Assembly (NCBI GenBank): GCA_009767595.1 | Contig: VSDK01010117.1 | Location: 533,078-597,077 of the forward strand | Length of the DNA stretch: 64,000 nt | Source of the DNA: Symbiodinium kawagutii | Taxonomy: Eukaryota > Sar > Dinophyceae > Suessiales > Symbiodiniaceae | Direction: 5' to 3' | Part shown: positions 52,340-61,623 of the stretch, one piece after another | How positions within the stretch are numbered: position 1 is the first letter of the stretch | Layout of the letters: every line of letters begins with the position of its first letter | Program-made: the position numbers and the translations under genes | Notes under the pieces: generated by a model | What the model saw: the letters and a program-made list of their open reading frames with translations, nothing else | The model's database searches: none | What the model was told of the DNA's origin: nothing

Positions 52340-52890
52340 TAGTCAACCCCCCTGGAGGTTGCACACTGTCGTGGTTAGTCCATGGACGATTTTGGGAATC
52401 GCAAATGGGGGCAACAAGGGAATGTGCTAGGTAAACCCCAACCATCCCAGATGCTGGGAAATCAAAAAATGTTTAAAACCACTAGTAGTTGATTAAGCTG
52501 TATTGTTAGTCATCATCCCCTGTTACTAAACATTAGTAATGGCGGCTATATTCCCTACAGAACACCCATTGAAACCACCAACTATGAATCTCCTGTACAT
52601 TAGCCATAGCTTTTCCAGCCATCGACATTTGATGATCGCAGGGCTTTGCATCAGTGACAATGATCAATCATCATTCACCACAAATTAACCAGAGATAAAT
52701 AATGTACCATAGAAATCAACCAACAGCAACAACCTTCAACCATCATGAAGAAATTGTTAGGTTGCTGTTGGTAATTTTCTTGCTTGTTGGTTGTTGTTTT
52801 GGGTTGTTAAGATCACCCTTTCACAGATATTCCATTGCCATGCATCGACAGCACTGGGACACCCCAGGATGGGCCTGTGCGTCATCAGAG
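52340..52890. other. Mostly non-coding
   Basis: A family A fragment (AATGTTTAAAACCACTAGTAG) lies near 52465-52490. A plus frame (52702-53034) is open, but splice evidence favours minus-strand exons. Confidence 0.45.
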
Positions 52891-52896
52891 CTACAC

Positions 52897-52959
52897 CTAT
52901 CCAAGGTTTGCGGTAGGAGCAATGAAAATGGTGGCCAAAGGATTGATTTCCACCATCAA
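52897..52959 (-). CDS. Small exon
   Basis: A 63-bp minus block between GGGTGGCAG| and TGGATAG|GTGTAG reads DGGNQSFGHHFHCSYRKPWI. A neighbouring frame (WQLMVEINPLATIFIAPTAN) is also good but has no donor before its stop. Confidence 0.5.
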   Translation of the reverse strand: MMVEINPLATIFIAPTANLG

Positions 52960-53139
52960 CTGCCACCCGCAACCGTTCAGAATGGGTTCTTGGGCTTACT
53001 TAAGCATGATACTGATGAAATGAAAACTGGTTGACTACCACCATGAACTAGTCTGATTTGAGGTGAGCCATGACTATTCACCATGGACAACAGCGGTTTC
53101 GTGGTTCGTGTATTGATAATATGAGCATCAGTGAACTAC

Positions 53140-53324
53140 CAGTTGTAAGCGTGTTGAGTAATTACCGCTTCATCATACCCAAGTTGGGGATAGCTTCCCA
53201 CTCGCGCATGATACTGGTGATCTTTGCTCTTCGGCCCACAAAAAGTCGGAAACTCCCTCTGGACAATCGTCGGAGTTAGCCATATATCCGAAGAAAAATG
53301 GCGATGTTCGAAAGAGAGAAGTAT
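53140..53324 (-). CDS. Exon with strong borders, unrecognised
   Basis: A 185-bp minus block between TATGCATAG| and AACTG|GTAGTT reads DIWLTPTIVQREFPTFCGPK, then SKDHQYHARVGSYPQLGYDE and AVITQHAYNW. Pro/Tyr/His-rich globular composition, 61 codons with no stop. A second minus frame over its middle (DDCPEGVSDFLWAEEQRSPV) is also open. Confidence 0.85.
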
Positions 53325-53515
53325 CTATGCATAGTTCCATATATCCTCTTCTGATACATGAGAAATTTTTAGTTCCACAAGCAAGACAATATGCATCCTG
53401 ATTCTGGGAGAAGGGTATGGTATCACTGAGGGGCTACGACTCTCGCACGCTCCTTTAGGGCTCCCATGTTTAGCACCTGGACTCTGCGATAAGTGCGATT
53501 CCTAAGCTCTCAATT

Positions 53516-53728
53516 CTAAGGCCAGGCCCTGCAAAAACACATCGTATATGTGAAACGGGATGAGAACTTAGCCAACCAAGAAAGGTCGTATGTATGCGGC
53601 ATTGTATGCGTGTCAACTACTTTACTCCGGCGTTCACATCGCAAGGACGAGAAACTGAGCGTTTTGGGATGATAACTGTTGCTTTCCCATAGAAATTGGA
53701 TGATATTGTCATGACAATCACAGTCCAA
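53516..53728 (-). CDS. Coding block, frame unresolved
   Basis: One frame reads FYGKATVIIPKRSVSRPCDV with donor GCCGGA|GTAAAG. The other reads LWESNSYHPKTLSFSSLRCE through the block. Confidence 0.55.
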   Translation of the reverse strand: MDCDCHDNIIQFLWESNSYHPKTLSFSSLRCERRSKVVDTHTMPHTYDLSWLAKFSSRFTYTMCFCRAWP

Positions 53729-53894
53729 TCATCTGATCACCACTGGAGATCTTTGAGATTCTGCAGTCTTTGAAGAAAAGACTGAGGAGGACCTAAGGGA
53801 CAGAAAAAATGTGGTTGAAGGACTTGCACCCTTGTGCAATGGAATAATTGGGTCATGGAATTCTGCGATTCCTGTCATGATAGATACTGATACT

Positions 53895-53993
53895 GGTTGG
53901 TGGTTGAACGACCCCTATGAACAATATTAGTCAAGCAACCAATCATTTGTTCGTACTAGGGAAAACAAAAATGCTTCGAACCACCAGCCAGGA
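53895..53993. mobile_element. Family A element with GATA duplication
   Basis: CTGGTTGGTGGTTGAACGAC and CGAACCACCAGCCAG are the ends. GATA directly flanks both, a likely 4-bp target duplication. 53994-54590 beyond it is non-coding, with a TA microsatellite at 54470-54520. Confidence 0.88.
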
Positions 53994-54599
53994 TAACTCT
54001 CTTTCTCAAAGTGAGCATCGACGGTTTCTCCTGAGTTGAACCAAAACTGCACCCAGATCCCAGCAATCACCTAAATTTTGCGGTGAGACCCCATGATACC
54101 AACGTAAGAATGTGGTGCCTTGAGAAACTACGACCTAAATATGTACATCATTAGAAATACAAATCATTGCATTCATTGCTCTTACACATAAGCGATTCAC
54201 CTTTGTACATAAGTATCAGGTGCATACAGATCCATACAGTTGGAAAGGTGCGTGATCTATGATGATCTATACTACGACTATGTAGGTTGCTCTTTAAGAA
54301 TCTCTTGGTGCATACTGTAGACTTCCTTACAATCACGATTACACGACACTAACATACTGTATGTTGCATGATGCGTTAAATTGGATGGCTGTGCATTGCA
54401 TGGCCCCAGCTGTTCACATCCCGTAAATGACCAATGGAGTCTTTGTTGGGATGTTCATCTACACCAATGATATATATATATATATATTTCTTTTACATTT
54501 ATTTATATATATATATATCATATGTATATACCCATGTATTTATCTATTTATTCATATTATGTGTGCATCTGTGTGTACACAACGTATATCACAGGCCTT

Positions 54600-54731
54600 A
54601 GAAGACTGCCAGCCACCTGCCTCTCAGCAAGCCAGCCGAGAAGAATCTCCTTATTGCGGCAAGGTCTGCATTGAAATCCGACAGCTTCACGGCACCCTGG
54701 TCCAACTGGCCAATCCTTGCATGGGGGTTTC
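54600..54731 (-). CDS. Exon next to a family B terminus, frame unresolved
   Basis: The exon starts exactly at the family B end (CTTAAG|AAACCCC). One frame reads RIGQLDQGAVKLSDFNADLA with donor GGCAG|GTGGCT. The phase-0 frame reads PCKDWPVGPGCREAVGFQCR. Confidence 0.68.
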
Positions 54732-54945
54732 TTAAGCCATGGTTGGTTTATTACCTTTAAATGGTTAATAAGCTGGATGATACCCCCAAAATGGTTGGTA
54801 TATTCATGAATATAATGGTTAACAAGTGCTATTGGGAAGGGAACAACAAGCAGTACTATGGGAATATGCCAATTATAATGGCAGGTTTTTATTACTAGAA
54901 ATGACAACTGGAGAGACCCCTGGCTATTGAGAAACCACCACATCC
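54732..54945. mobile_element. Composite family B element
   Basis: CTTAAGCCATGGTTGGTTTA and GGCTATTGAGAAACCACCAC. Extra AATGGTTAACAAGTG sequence lies inside. 54950-55185 has no exon. Confidence 0.65.
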
Positions 54946-55187
54946 ACAAATGCTGTACATCTCCTTAGAACGTGAATGGTTTTCGAATCTAAACTAGATG
55001 ATCATTTTGGTTGTCGCACCACCCCCGTTGAATTGAGTGTGTGGTGGGTCATAGGGGTAACCCCACATGCCTGCAGCACAACTGAGGGTTTCCCAGATTC
55101 TTTTTTGGACGTGACATATCAGACTAGATGATGATCAGAGTGACATCAGTCCCCAACTTTCTTCACTTGCCCAAACTGAACAACCTA

Positions 55188-55412
55188 CGTGCCCTGTGTC
55201 CAACAGTGTGGATGGCCACCTGCACATTTTTGAGGCTTAGTACTGGCACCCGAAGTATTTGAGTTGACAAATCCGCGAAGTTCAACTGCTGGCGAATCAA
55301 TGTTTCGTCCATTGTGAATCAAATGTTCGCATTCTGATAGCAAGGTCAGTGATCTTGAATACTTTCTGGGCAGTGAATTTAGATCATTGATGTTGGGGAA
55401 ATCAATACTAGA
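55188..55412 (-). CDS. Exon, unrecognised
   Basis: After the family A terminus (CCAACCAG|) the minus frame reads SSIDFPNINDLNSLPRKYSR then SLTLLSECEHLIHNGRNIDS, ending GGGCAC|GTAGGT. In phase with 55513-55685. Confidence 0.8.
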
Positions 55413-55512
55413 CTGGTTGGTGGTTGAACCCCGACGAAAAATATGAGTCAACCAACCAAACAACTATTTGGTAATACTGGAGAAAATGAAAAAGTATGAA
55501 AAAGTCTGAAAC
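55413..55512. mobile_element. Family A element acting as a 100-bp intron
   Basis: On the minus strand TTGGTG|GTTTCAGACT and CACCAACCAG|TCTAGT are a GT donor and AG acceptor whose removal joins two protein-like frames in phase 0. Confidence 0.8.
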
Positions 55513-55685
55513 CACCAACCACTGCCAACCACCATAGTAGCCACGCTTGGGCTGGACAAGATTGGACCGCCGAGTATCAGGAATCGGAGACTTGGTCTCT
55601 GCTTGAGGGAACTGATCTTCTGGCAGTTCTTCTTGCACCACTTCCGTCTCGGGCGGTTCTTCCTCCTGCCACCGCCCTCCATAAG
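55513..55685 (-). CDS. Acidic exon, unrecognised
   Basis: A 173-bp minus block after GGTGCTGAG| reads WQEEEPPETEVVQEELPEDQ then FPQAETKSPIPDTRRSNLVQ and YYGGWQW. A basic alternative frame (starting CTGCAG|AAAGGG at ~55734) is also open but does not splice in phase. Confidence 0.75.
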
Positions 55686-55764
55686 CTCAGCACCACCCGC
55701 TTTTGGCTTAGGATTGGTCGCCGCCCGCTGAAGGCGCCCTTTCTGCAGTTGAACATGAAACCCT

Positions 55765-55840
55765 GGGTGGTTTCATAGGGATACCCCTGGCTCCTCAGCT
55801 CTCTCCTAACTACCAGCCAGCAGCCAGTTATTGAAATAAC
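55765..55840. repeat. Family D repeat, copy 3 (weak)
   Basis: GGGATACCCCTGGCTCCTC and CTAACTACCAGCCAGCAGCC resemble 18800-18845. Confidence 0.5.
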
Positions 55841-55844
55841 ATCA

Positions 55845-55985
55845 CTGGAATTCGGACTGCCTGTGTTTGTCCTGGTATGGACAGCATTCCTACGACGTCC
55901 ACCCATGCCATATGGTCTCCCAATTGATTGTAGGCTGGAGGGTTCCCTCATCCGCATCCCGACTATTTTTCGACCATCCAAACAT
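55845..55985 (-). CDS. Possible exon
   Basis: Minus frames read SLQSIGRPYGMGGRRRNAVH and GTLQPTINWETIWHGWTS; neither is decisive. Confidence 0.4.
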
Positions 55986-56216
55986 TTGAGTTGTAACTCA
56001 TCAGCTATGGCAAAATGGGGGGGCGGTCCATCGACACGGATCTATCCTTCGTACCGTTGATTGCTGTTCCTACCTATGTTCTCACAAAAGCATCTACAGT
56101 CAAATCGTTTATCAAAGAATCTACAACCCAAATCGATAACGTAGTTAAGGAATCTATCCAGTCTTAATCAGATTGGTTTTCCTAATCTTAGCTTCTTGGT
56201 GCTTCCAAACGCTCTT

Positions 56217-56226
56217 NNNNNNNNNN
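56217..56226. other. Assembly gap (10 N)
   Basis: Ten N bases. GCTTCCAAAC (56200-56209) before the gap has its complement GTTTGGAAGC after it (56306-56315), so a hairpin may have caused the gap. Confidence 1.
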
Positions 56227-56352
56227 GTGGGGGAAAGCACACCGAGACAGTCTTTCTCGAGAGCTTCGCCTCGGAGCGCGGCTACGGCTCGGTTTTTGTG
56301 TCGGAGTTTGGAAGCCCGACACACCGTTGCGCCCCGTTGCTCGTTTCATGAT
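56227..56352 (-). CDS. Possible basic exon, cut by the gap
   Basis: The minus frame reads MKRATGRNGVSGFQTPTQKP then an Arg/Ser-rich stretch to the gap. The plus strand is also open. Confidence 0.4.
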
Positions 56353-56418
56353 GACGAAGCCGGTGTGCCATGGTGTGCCTATGTAATTGATTGATGCTAA
56401 TAATGACAGGTACAAAGA

Positions 56419-56490
56419 CGTACAAAGATTCAGATCTTCATTCTGCTTGACTATACGTACAAAGATTCACATCTTCATTCTGCTTGACTG
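56419..56490. repeat. ~41-bp tandem duplication
   Basis: TACAAAGATTCAGATCTTCA...GCTTGACT is repeated with one change. Confidence 0.9.
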
Positions 56491-56616
56491 ATCACTATGA
56501 TCACTATGATCTATGGAGAAATGCTTGGATTTGGTACCAGCCATCGCAATGCTGGGCTTCGACTGCTGGGGGGATCGAGGTGAGGGAAGAATCAGGGTGG
56601 ATGCCACCGCTGCAAC

Positions 56617-56682
56617 CAGGTTGCCATCAAGTTCGGCTCTTCTCTTCTCTATCTCCACCATTTCCGCCTCCCACTCCTTCGC
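56617..56682 (-). CDS. Coiled-coil exon
   Basis: A 66-bp minus block (22 codons, phase 0/0) between TTTGTTCAAG| and AACCTG|GTTGCA reads AKEWEAEMVEIEKRRAELDG. The heptad-like spacing is clear. It pairs with 57256-57384. Confidence 0.82.
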
Positions 56683-57014
56683 CTTGAACAAATCAGGGGA
56701 GCATCAATGTCACAGAGATGAAAGTTAGAATCCACCATCAATGAAAACAACGAACCCGGAAACGACATCAATTGAAGGGTAGCATTAATGTCAAAGGCTT
56801 GTCAATAAGTCCAACCTGAAAATAACGCAAACAGCTGGACTTGTGCTTCCCTGCTATCTTCATGCTACTGGCTTCGTGACCGCTTAAATCCCTGTGGTGC
56901 AGGTCAATGCTTGGAGACAATCAGAACAATCAACTCTGACATGAGCTTTGGCATGGTCCGAGTCTTCTCTGACCAAAGTACTCGCGGATCCAAAATGATT
57001 GGTCAAATTATGGC

Positions 57015-57200
57015 ATGTCAAAAAATCAATCGCGCTTGGGTTCCCAAGATTTAGGACCTCATTTGGCAGATGTGCACTGCCTGGCGGCCCGCGAACAACT
57101 AGAGTTGTCGCTCAGTGAATTTTGCAGGCATCTAAGGTCCAAAGAACATTCAAATTGTTGCCCTAAAACCGTTTTCGCAGGTTGCATGCGTCTGTATAAT
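57015..57200. CDS. Ambiguous coding block
   Basis: Plus (LAAREQLELSLSEFCRHLRS) and minus (LQNSLSDNSSCSRAARQCTS) frames are both open. Confidence 0.35.
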
Positions 57201-57255
57201 ATGTTCATAATTTCACACTACAGAATATACAAAGTATTACAGTCATCAGACTCAC

Positions 57256-57384
57256 CAGAAAAAAAAATCCGCCAGATTTTTGACAAACAAAATGTGCATC
57301 CCATATGGTCTCGTCAAGTTCCCTCCGTGTGGCCTTCCTTTCGTTCTCCAATTTCAGCTCTTCTTCCCTAGCTTTCGCAGCCGC
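57256..57384 (-). CDS. Coiled-coil exon
   Basis: A 129-bp minus block (43 codons, phase 0/0) between GGCGAACAG| and TTTCTG|GTGAGT reads AAAKAREEELKLENERKATR then RELDETIWDAHFVCQK. The Glu/Lys/Arg-rich helix is one of the clearest exons here, with a consensus donor. Confidence 0.87.
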
Positions 57385-57539
57385 CTGTTCGCCTCAGTTC
57401 GCTCACTGACATATGAATCAACAACTGATAGGCTAACTTGGTGGCCTGTAGATCCCTTGCTAAAAGTTTAGTTTTGAGTGGCTATATGGTAAATCAATCA
57501 TGTCCCAAAAAACCTAAAAACCTAGTAGCTGCAAGCCAG

Positions 57540-58045
57540 CCAGATAAGATAACAATAAACATGAGAACGGCAACTAGTTTTTTTGGACCACAACGGCAAC
57601 CACAAACACAACCAACATTACACAGAATAAACGTTCATTAGTCATTGGCCAGCATCAAGGATCAAACATCATACAAACAAACATGCAACTGACAACCACC
57701 GAAAAAAATAACAAGAACGCAACAAGCCACGACATCTTCAACAACAAGCAAACATCAACAAATGAAAAACCGAGAGAAATAAAAACAACCACCAACAAAC
57801 AAACAACAAGCAACGCAAAATAAGCCAAGAATCAACAGCCAACAGAAGACAGGGAACGAATCGCATAACAATCAACCAGGAAATGACGAATAAAGAACGC
57901 AACAAGCCACGGACAGTAACCGATGAAAACAACCAGCAAGCAACATCAGACAGCCAACAACTGAAAAGTAAGCAATCAGCAACAAAGCTAGCAACAACAA
58001 GGACACCATAATCATCACAACTACACACCACCCCATACCGGTCGC
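57540..58045. repeat. CAA/AAC-rich tract
   Basis: Imperfect ACAACAAGCAAC words. The 103-codon hydrophobic minus frame is a composition artefact (GTT-rich complement). 57400-57540 is also non-coding. Confidence 0.75.
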
Positions 58046-58084
58046 CCAATGTGCACAGTGGACATCACAAAAGCAGCGAAACTC

Positions 58085-58320
58085 AACAGCTCAAAACCAA
58101 CCAACACTTGGGGTAGAAAGGCCCCATCCTGGACTTCTGCGAGCCGCTTGCGCAGATCATGGAAAAGTTGTGGCGAGGTAAACTACCGACAACTTGGGAG
58201 ACCGCTTGCCAGCAGTTGGTCGAAACCTATCCGAAGTGTTCACTGCCAAGCATCGAACATTGGAAACTATTTCTTGGGATCCGCTCTCCACAAATCGCAC
58301 AAATGGACACCTAACCTTGA
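58085..58320. CDS. Coding block, strand unresolved
   Basis: The plus frame after TTGGGGTAG| reads PILDFCEPLAQIMEKLWRGK then ACQQLVETYPKCSLPSIEHW. A minus frame reads VESGSQEIVSNVRCLAVNTS with donor TTGTCG|GTAGTT. Confidence 0.45.
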
Positions 58321-58375
58321 TCCTCACGGTTGGTTGTTGCCGGCAATCACTGCTGGCCGCTACGTCTCCTGTTAG

Positions 58376-58485
58376 TTCGAAGGACTCTTGGGGGTGGCCT
58401 GGCGACCATTCTTGGCCCAGCAGCGACCTCGTTCTTCATGAATTCGCTGCAAACGAGCATGCCCTGGCTCCTAGCTGGTCAAGTG
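58376..58485 (+). CDS. Plus-strand exon candidate, membrane-like
   Basis: A 110-bp plus block between CTACGTCTCCTGTTAG| and CAAGTG|GTAAGTGG reads RRTLGGGLATILGPAATSFF then MNSLQTSMPWLLAGQV. Gly/Ala/Leu composition resembles a transporter helix pair. A minus frame (RLQRIHEERGRCWAKNGRQA) is also open. Confidence 0.42.
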
Positions 58486-58518
58486 GTAAGTGGCATTCGT
58501 TGTTTTAAAATCACGATC

Positions 58519-58606
<88 letters not shown>

Positions 58607-58640
58607 GGATGATGATGGGAATAAGGATGATGATGATGGT
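58519..58640. repeat. (ATG)n microsatellite
   Basis: About 35 ATG triplets. 58640-58910 beyond it has no exon. Confidence 0.97.
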
Positions 58641-58918
58641 TAGCGCAATGCTAAGCTGCTAAATGCCGTTCCATAAAAGAAAGCCACTGAAAAACAAGAA
58701 CATTTAATGCTTCAGGATATTACAAGTAGAGATCTGCAATTGGGGTAGGTGTTTGGAGTCACTGAGGAAACCCATGGCAGATCCCTGTGGAGTGTTGGCA
58801 GTACAGGTGAATGTGCCCGAAATCTGGTTAGCAGTGTCAAAAGCTGCATGGTCGGTGACTAATTAAGTTTCATGTTCATCTGCAAGAGAATCTTGGGACC
58901 ACAGTCCCTACCATGATT

Positions 58919-58969
58919 AAGTCACCTACCATGGATGGGGAGGTGTCATCTTCTCATGGTAGGTGACTT
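58919..58969. repeat. Perfect 15-bp-stem hairpin
   Basis: AAGTCACCTACCATG and CATGGTAGGTGACTT with a 21-bp loop. It overlaps the 3' end of the exon-like block that follows. Confidence 0.85.
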
Positions 58970-59111
58970 GTTCACTGTTGGTGACTTGCATCTGGAGCAA
59001 GACGAAGGTGAGCATCAAATGCTTGGACCATGGCAACTGGAAGACCGATCAGGAGTGAGGACCGGTATTGGTTCACGGAGCGACCATTGGTATGGTGCCA
59101 TTGGGGCATTT
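58965..59111 (-). CDS. Exon 3' of a family B intron, frame unresolved
   Basis: Starting at TTCTGAG|AAATG, canonical splicing gives APMAPYQWSLREPIPVLTPD. The other good frame reads SSLLIGLPVAMVQAFDAHLR to TGA and would need a different junction. Confidence 0.65.
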
Positions 59112-59199
59112 CTCAGAACGGGGGTACCCCTGAATCATCCTTGGTAAACATTTGATAGTCGTAAACCAACGATTTTTAGGGTTCCCTGTTTTGAGAAAC
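59112..59199. mobile_element. Family B element as an 88-bp intron candidate
   Basis: On the minus strand the element is bounded exactly by CAAATCAG|GTTTCTC and CGTTCTGAG|AAATG, a canonical GT-AG pair lying in the inverted-repeat termini. Joining keeps an open frame. Confidence 0.85.
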
Positions 59200-59420
59200 C
59201 TGATTTGCTCAAATGGTTTCTGGACTGCATTCACTGGGACCTGCTCGCCCCGGTCACCTTTCAGCCTCTCCTCAGCAGGTGCTGAAGGTTCACAAAGGGA
59301 GCGAAACCAGTCCTCAGTGCAGGAAAATTCTGCCTCACAGCTCCCAAAGATAGCAAAGACATGAGAAGCCTGAGAAGCCTGACCCCAAGGAATGTGAGCT
59401 TCAACTGTGCTGTGAACCAA
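59200..59420 (-). CDS. Exon, unrecognised
   Basis: The minus frame reads SQASHVFAIFGSCEAEFSCT then EDWFRSLCEPSAPAEERLKG and VNAVQKPFEQI, ending at the family B donor. Strongly protein-like over 70 codons. Confidence 0.82.
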
Positions 59421-59454
59421 TCGGAAGATTAAACAAAGTTTTCCAGTTTTCCAG

Positions 59455-59570
59455 TAGAATTACAAGTTCCAGATGAGGCACGAATCTGCCACTGGCTCAC
59501 TTTCCCCAGCCTATCAACCAGGAAGCTGTTTGATACTTGTATCTCCAGGTCCCTGGATAGCTTCATCACT
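59455..59570 (-). CDS. Exon, unrecognised
   Basis: The minus frame after GTTAGGCAG| reads KLSRDLEIQVSNSFLVDRLG then KVSQWQIRASSGT. A donor GGGAAA|GTGAGC lies at about 59508. A second block (WLRIDRIIFSCRKVIVPKSC) is open at 59570-59660. Confidence 0.7.
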
Positions 59571-59779
59571 GCTGCCTAACTGCGGAGCAACTCTTAGGGA
59601 CAATGACTTTCCGACAGGAGAATATGATTCGATCTATGCGCAACCACTTACCAGCCAGGCAACCAACCTGGGTCACTAAAAATAGCTGGTGGATACCAGT
59701 TGATGACCCACTACTTTAAGTGGTAACTGGAAGGATAGGAATGCTGATCATGATCCAAAGAAGGGAAAGGGAAACGCTT

Positions 59780-59930
59780 CCAACGGATCTACCATCGCCG
59801 TGTGCGGATCTCAGGCTTCCAACGGAGCTGTCAACGGTTGTAGCACCAAGTGGTCAACTGATGCCTATGGACCAAGGCTCAATCGTGATTGTTTCAAGAG
59901 TCGGAACCTGAATTGTTTGGCCATCAGCAT
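59780..59930. CDS. Ambiguous block
   Basis: Minus frames read GATTVDSSVGSLRSAHGDGR and VPTLETITIEPWSIGIS; a plus frame is open too. A TA microsatellite follows at 59995-60055. Confidence 0.3.
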
Positions 59931-60199
59931 ACATCTGATGAATGGTTTCCATACCGCTTCATACTTTGCAATTGCATCTGCCCTACCTGTGTCTATATGT
60001 AAATATATAAATATATGTATATATACATGTATATATATATATATAAATATATGTATGCATGCCTGCGTATCAAGTGCACAACATACGTGGCTTTCCTGCA
60101 AGGTGAATAGATGCTTACTTCCTGATGAACATTTTTGACCAGCAACAGATCGATTTCAAATCGGAAAAAAAACATTATATACATAAGACATATCAATCT

Positions 60200-60400
60200 G
60201 GATTACCAATGGTGAACAATGACAAACTTGGTTCGTTGACGTTCTTGGCCTCCAACTTTCAACAGGCGCCAGTGCACCAGCCAAGTTGTGTCGTGTTCGC
60301 CTTATGCAATCTTTACAGCACAATGGCCTCTGGTCATTCCCAATGATTGATATCTCCATCACATCATGCCTTGCAAATCTTGTATGGTACGGCATAAACG
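60200..60400 (-). CDS. Possible exon
   Basis: The minus frame reads RHDVMEISIIGNDQRPLCCK then DCIRRTRHNLAGALAPVESW. A plus frame competes. Confidence 0.42.
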
Positions 60401-60512
60401 TACAGTCATATAAATGTTCATGATTACAATGGCGGAGAGGCAACATACTTATATGATTCATTATCTAAGCATATGCAATGGCTATTTTACCAATGATGAT
60501 AGCTTCCGGTGG

Positions 60513-60632
60513 TAGTACCATATGGGTGTCTCTCTAAATAGGGGAAGCCGAAATCATCCTTTACCAACCATTGATTGTAATAAACCAACCATTCGATGGG
60601 CTTCCATATGGTTTGAGACACCACCATATAGA
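60513..60632. mobile_element. Family B element with ATATGG/ATATAG flanks
   Basis: GGGTGTCTCTCTAAATAGGG and CATATGGTTTGAGACACCAC are the ends; CCATATGG and CCATATAG flank. Confidence 0.88.
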
Positions 60633-60730
60633 CAGCTTAAGCAATGGCTTGTGGTATGGCCAGATCACCCGGATAAAGCGAGCCCTGGTTGATGAGGTCG
60701 TATCCCCTAGCAGAACTCTTTATGGGTGCT
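60633..60730 (-). CDS. Exon, unrecognised
   Basis: The minus frame reads RVLLGDTTSSTRARFIRVIW then PYHKPLLKLSIW up to the family B end. Basic/hydrophobic composition. Confidence 0.6.
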
Positions 60731-60739
60731 GTCTACTCA

Positions 60740-61300
60740 TCACCATCCTAAAATTCTAGGTCCGTAGGGGTCACTCACTTCCTTGGTTAACATTAGAGTG
60801 AGTTTGAAAAGCAGGTTTCAGATCAAAGAATAGAAATGAAACAAACCAACTCACAGTTCCTTTCCAATCCCAGTTCTGGATAGGCTATTGGAAACTGTTG
60901 TCCGTTGGTCTCCCCTGTTACCCACCATGACTAGTCATTACAAATTGCTATTGACCCATCATTGACCATCATTGAGCAGCCTCAGCCGCAACATCTGTCA
61001 GCGATGATTCACCATCACCACCATCAACCATCATCAACCATCATCAACCATCATCAACCATCATCACTAACCACTAGTATGACCATACATAATTAACTTC
61101 TATAACCAGTGTAACTGTATAACCATATAAAACTATAGCTAGTATAATCGTTAAAAAATTACACTAAAGCCACTAGAAAAAAAAAAAAACTAATAGTAAC
61201 CATATATAACTATAGCTGGTATAGTGTTTTCTTTGTATAACCATTAGAAAAAAACCACTCACCATCATCAACCATGGCTGACCACCCAACTGGCTCATGG
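60740..61300. other. Non-coding with 10-bp tandem
   Basis: ACCATCATCA is repeated about five times (61010-61070). The rest is AT-rich. Confidence 0.6.
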
Positions 61301-61304
61301 CTAC

Positions 61305-61404
61305 CTTTCGAACACCCACGAGACAGCTCCTCACGCCAACACCAAGGCGCGCCCAGTGAAAGGATGCCTGAACCACCTGGGTCACCGTGGCAAATGATGG
61401 CAAT
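61305..61404 (-). CDS. Exon, unrecognised
   Basis: A 100-bp minus block between TGGTTCAAG| and CGAAAG|GTAGCC reads LPSFATVTQVVQASFHWARL then GVGVRSCLVGVRK. Good borders and helical composition. Confidence 0.76.
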
Positions 61405-61508
61405 CTTGAACCACTACAGTGGTTGGTAATAGATTTGCTTAAACCATTTGGTAAGTTCATTAACCATTATTATACCAACTATTGACCATTATTAACTAGG
61501 GGATATAC

Positions 61509-61623
61509 CAACTATATGGTGGTTTCTCAAAATTTGGGACCCAAAAAATGGTTGGTTTATTGCTATAAATGACTAGTAATGGATGATTGGGGGGTACCCC
61601 TATTTTGAGAAACACCCATTTGG
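61509..61623. mobile_element. Family B element
   Basis: TATGGTGGTTTCTCAAAATT and CCCTATTTTGAGAAACACCC, flanked by ATATGG and ATTTGG. 61624-62230 has no exon. Confidence 0.88.

Noticed and set aside
57738-58049. 103-codon hydrophobic minus frame resembling a membrane protein
   Set aside because: Arises from the complement of CAA/AAC-rich DNA, which codes Val/Leu/Cys/Phe by composition.
58518-58662. PolyMet protein
   Set aside because: Translation of an ATG triplet repeat.
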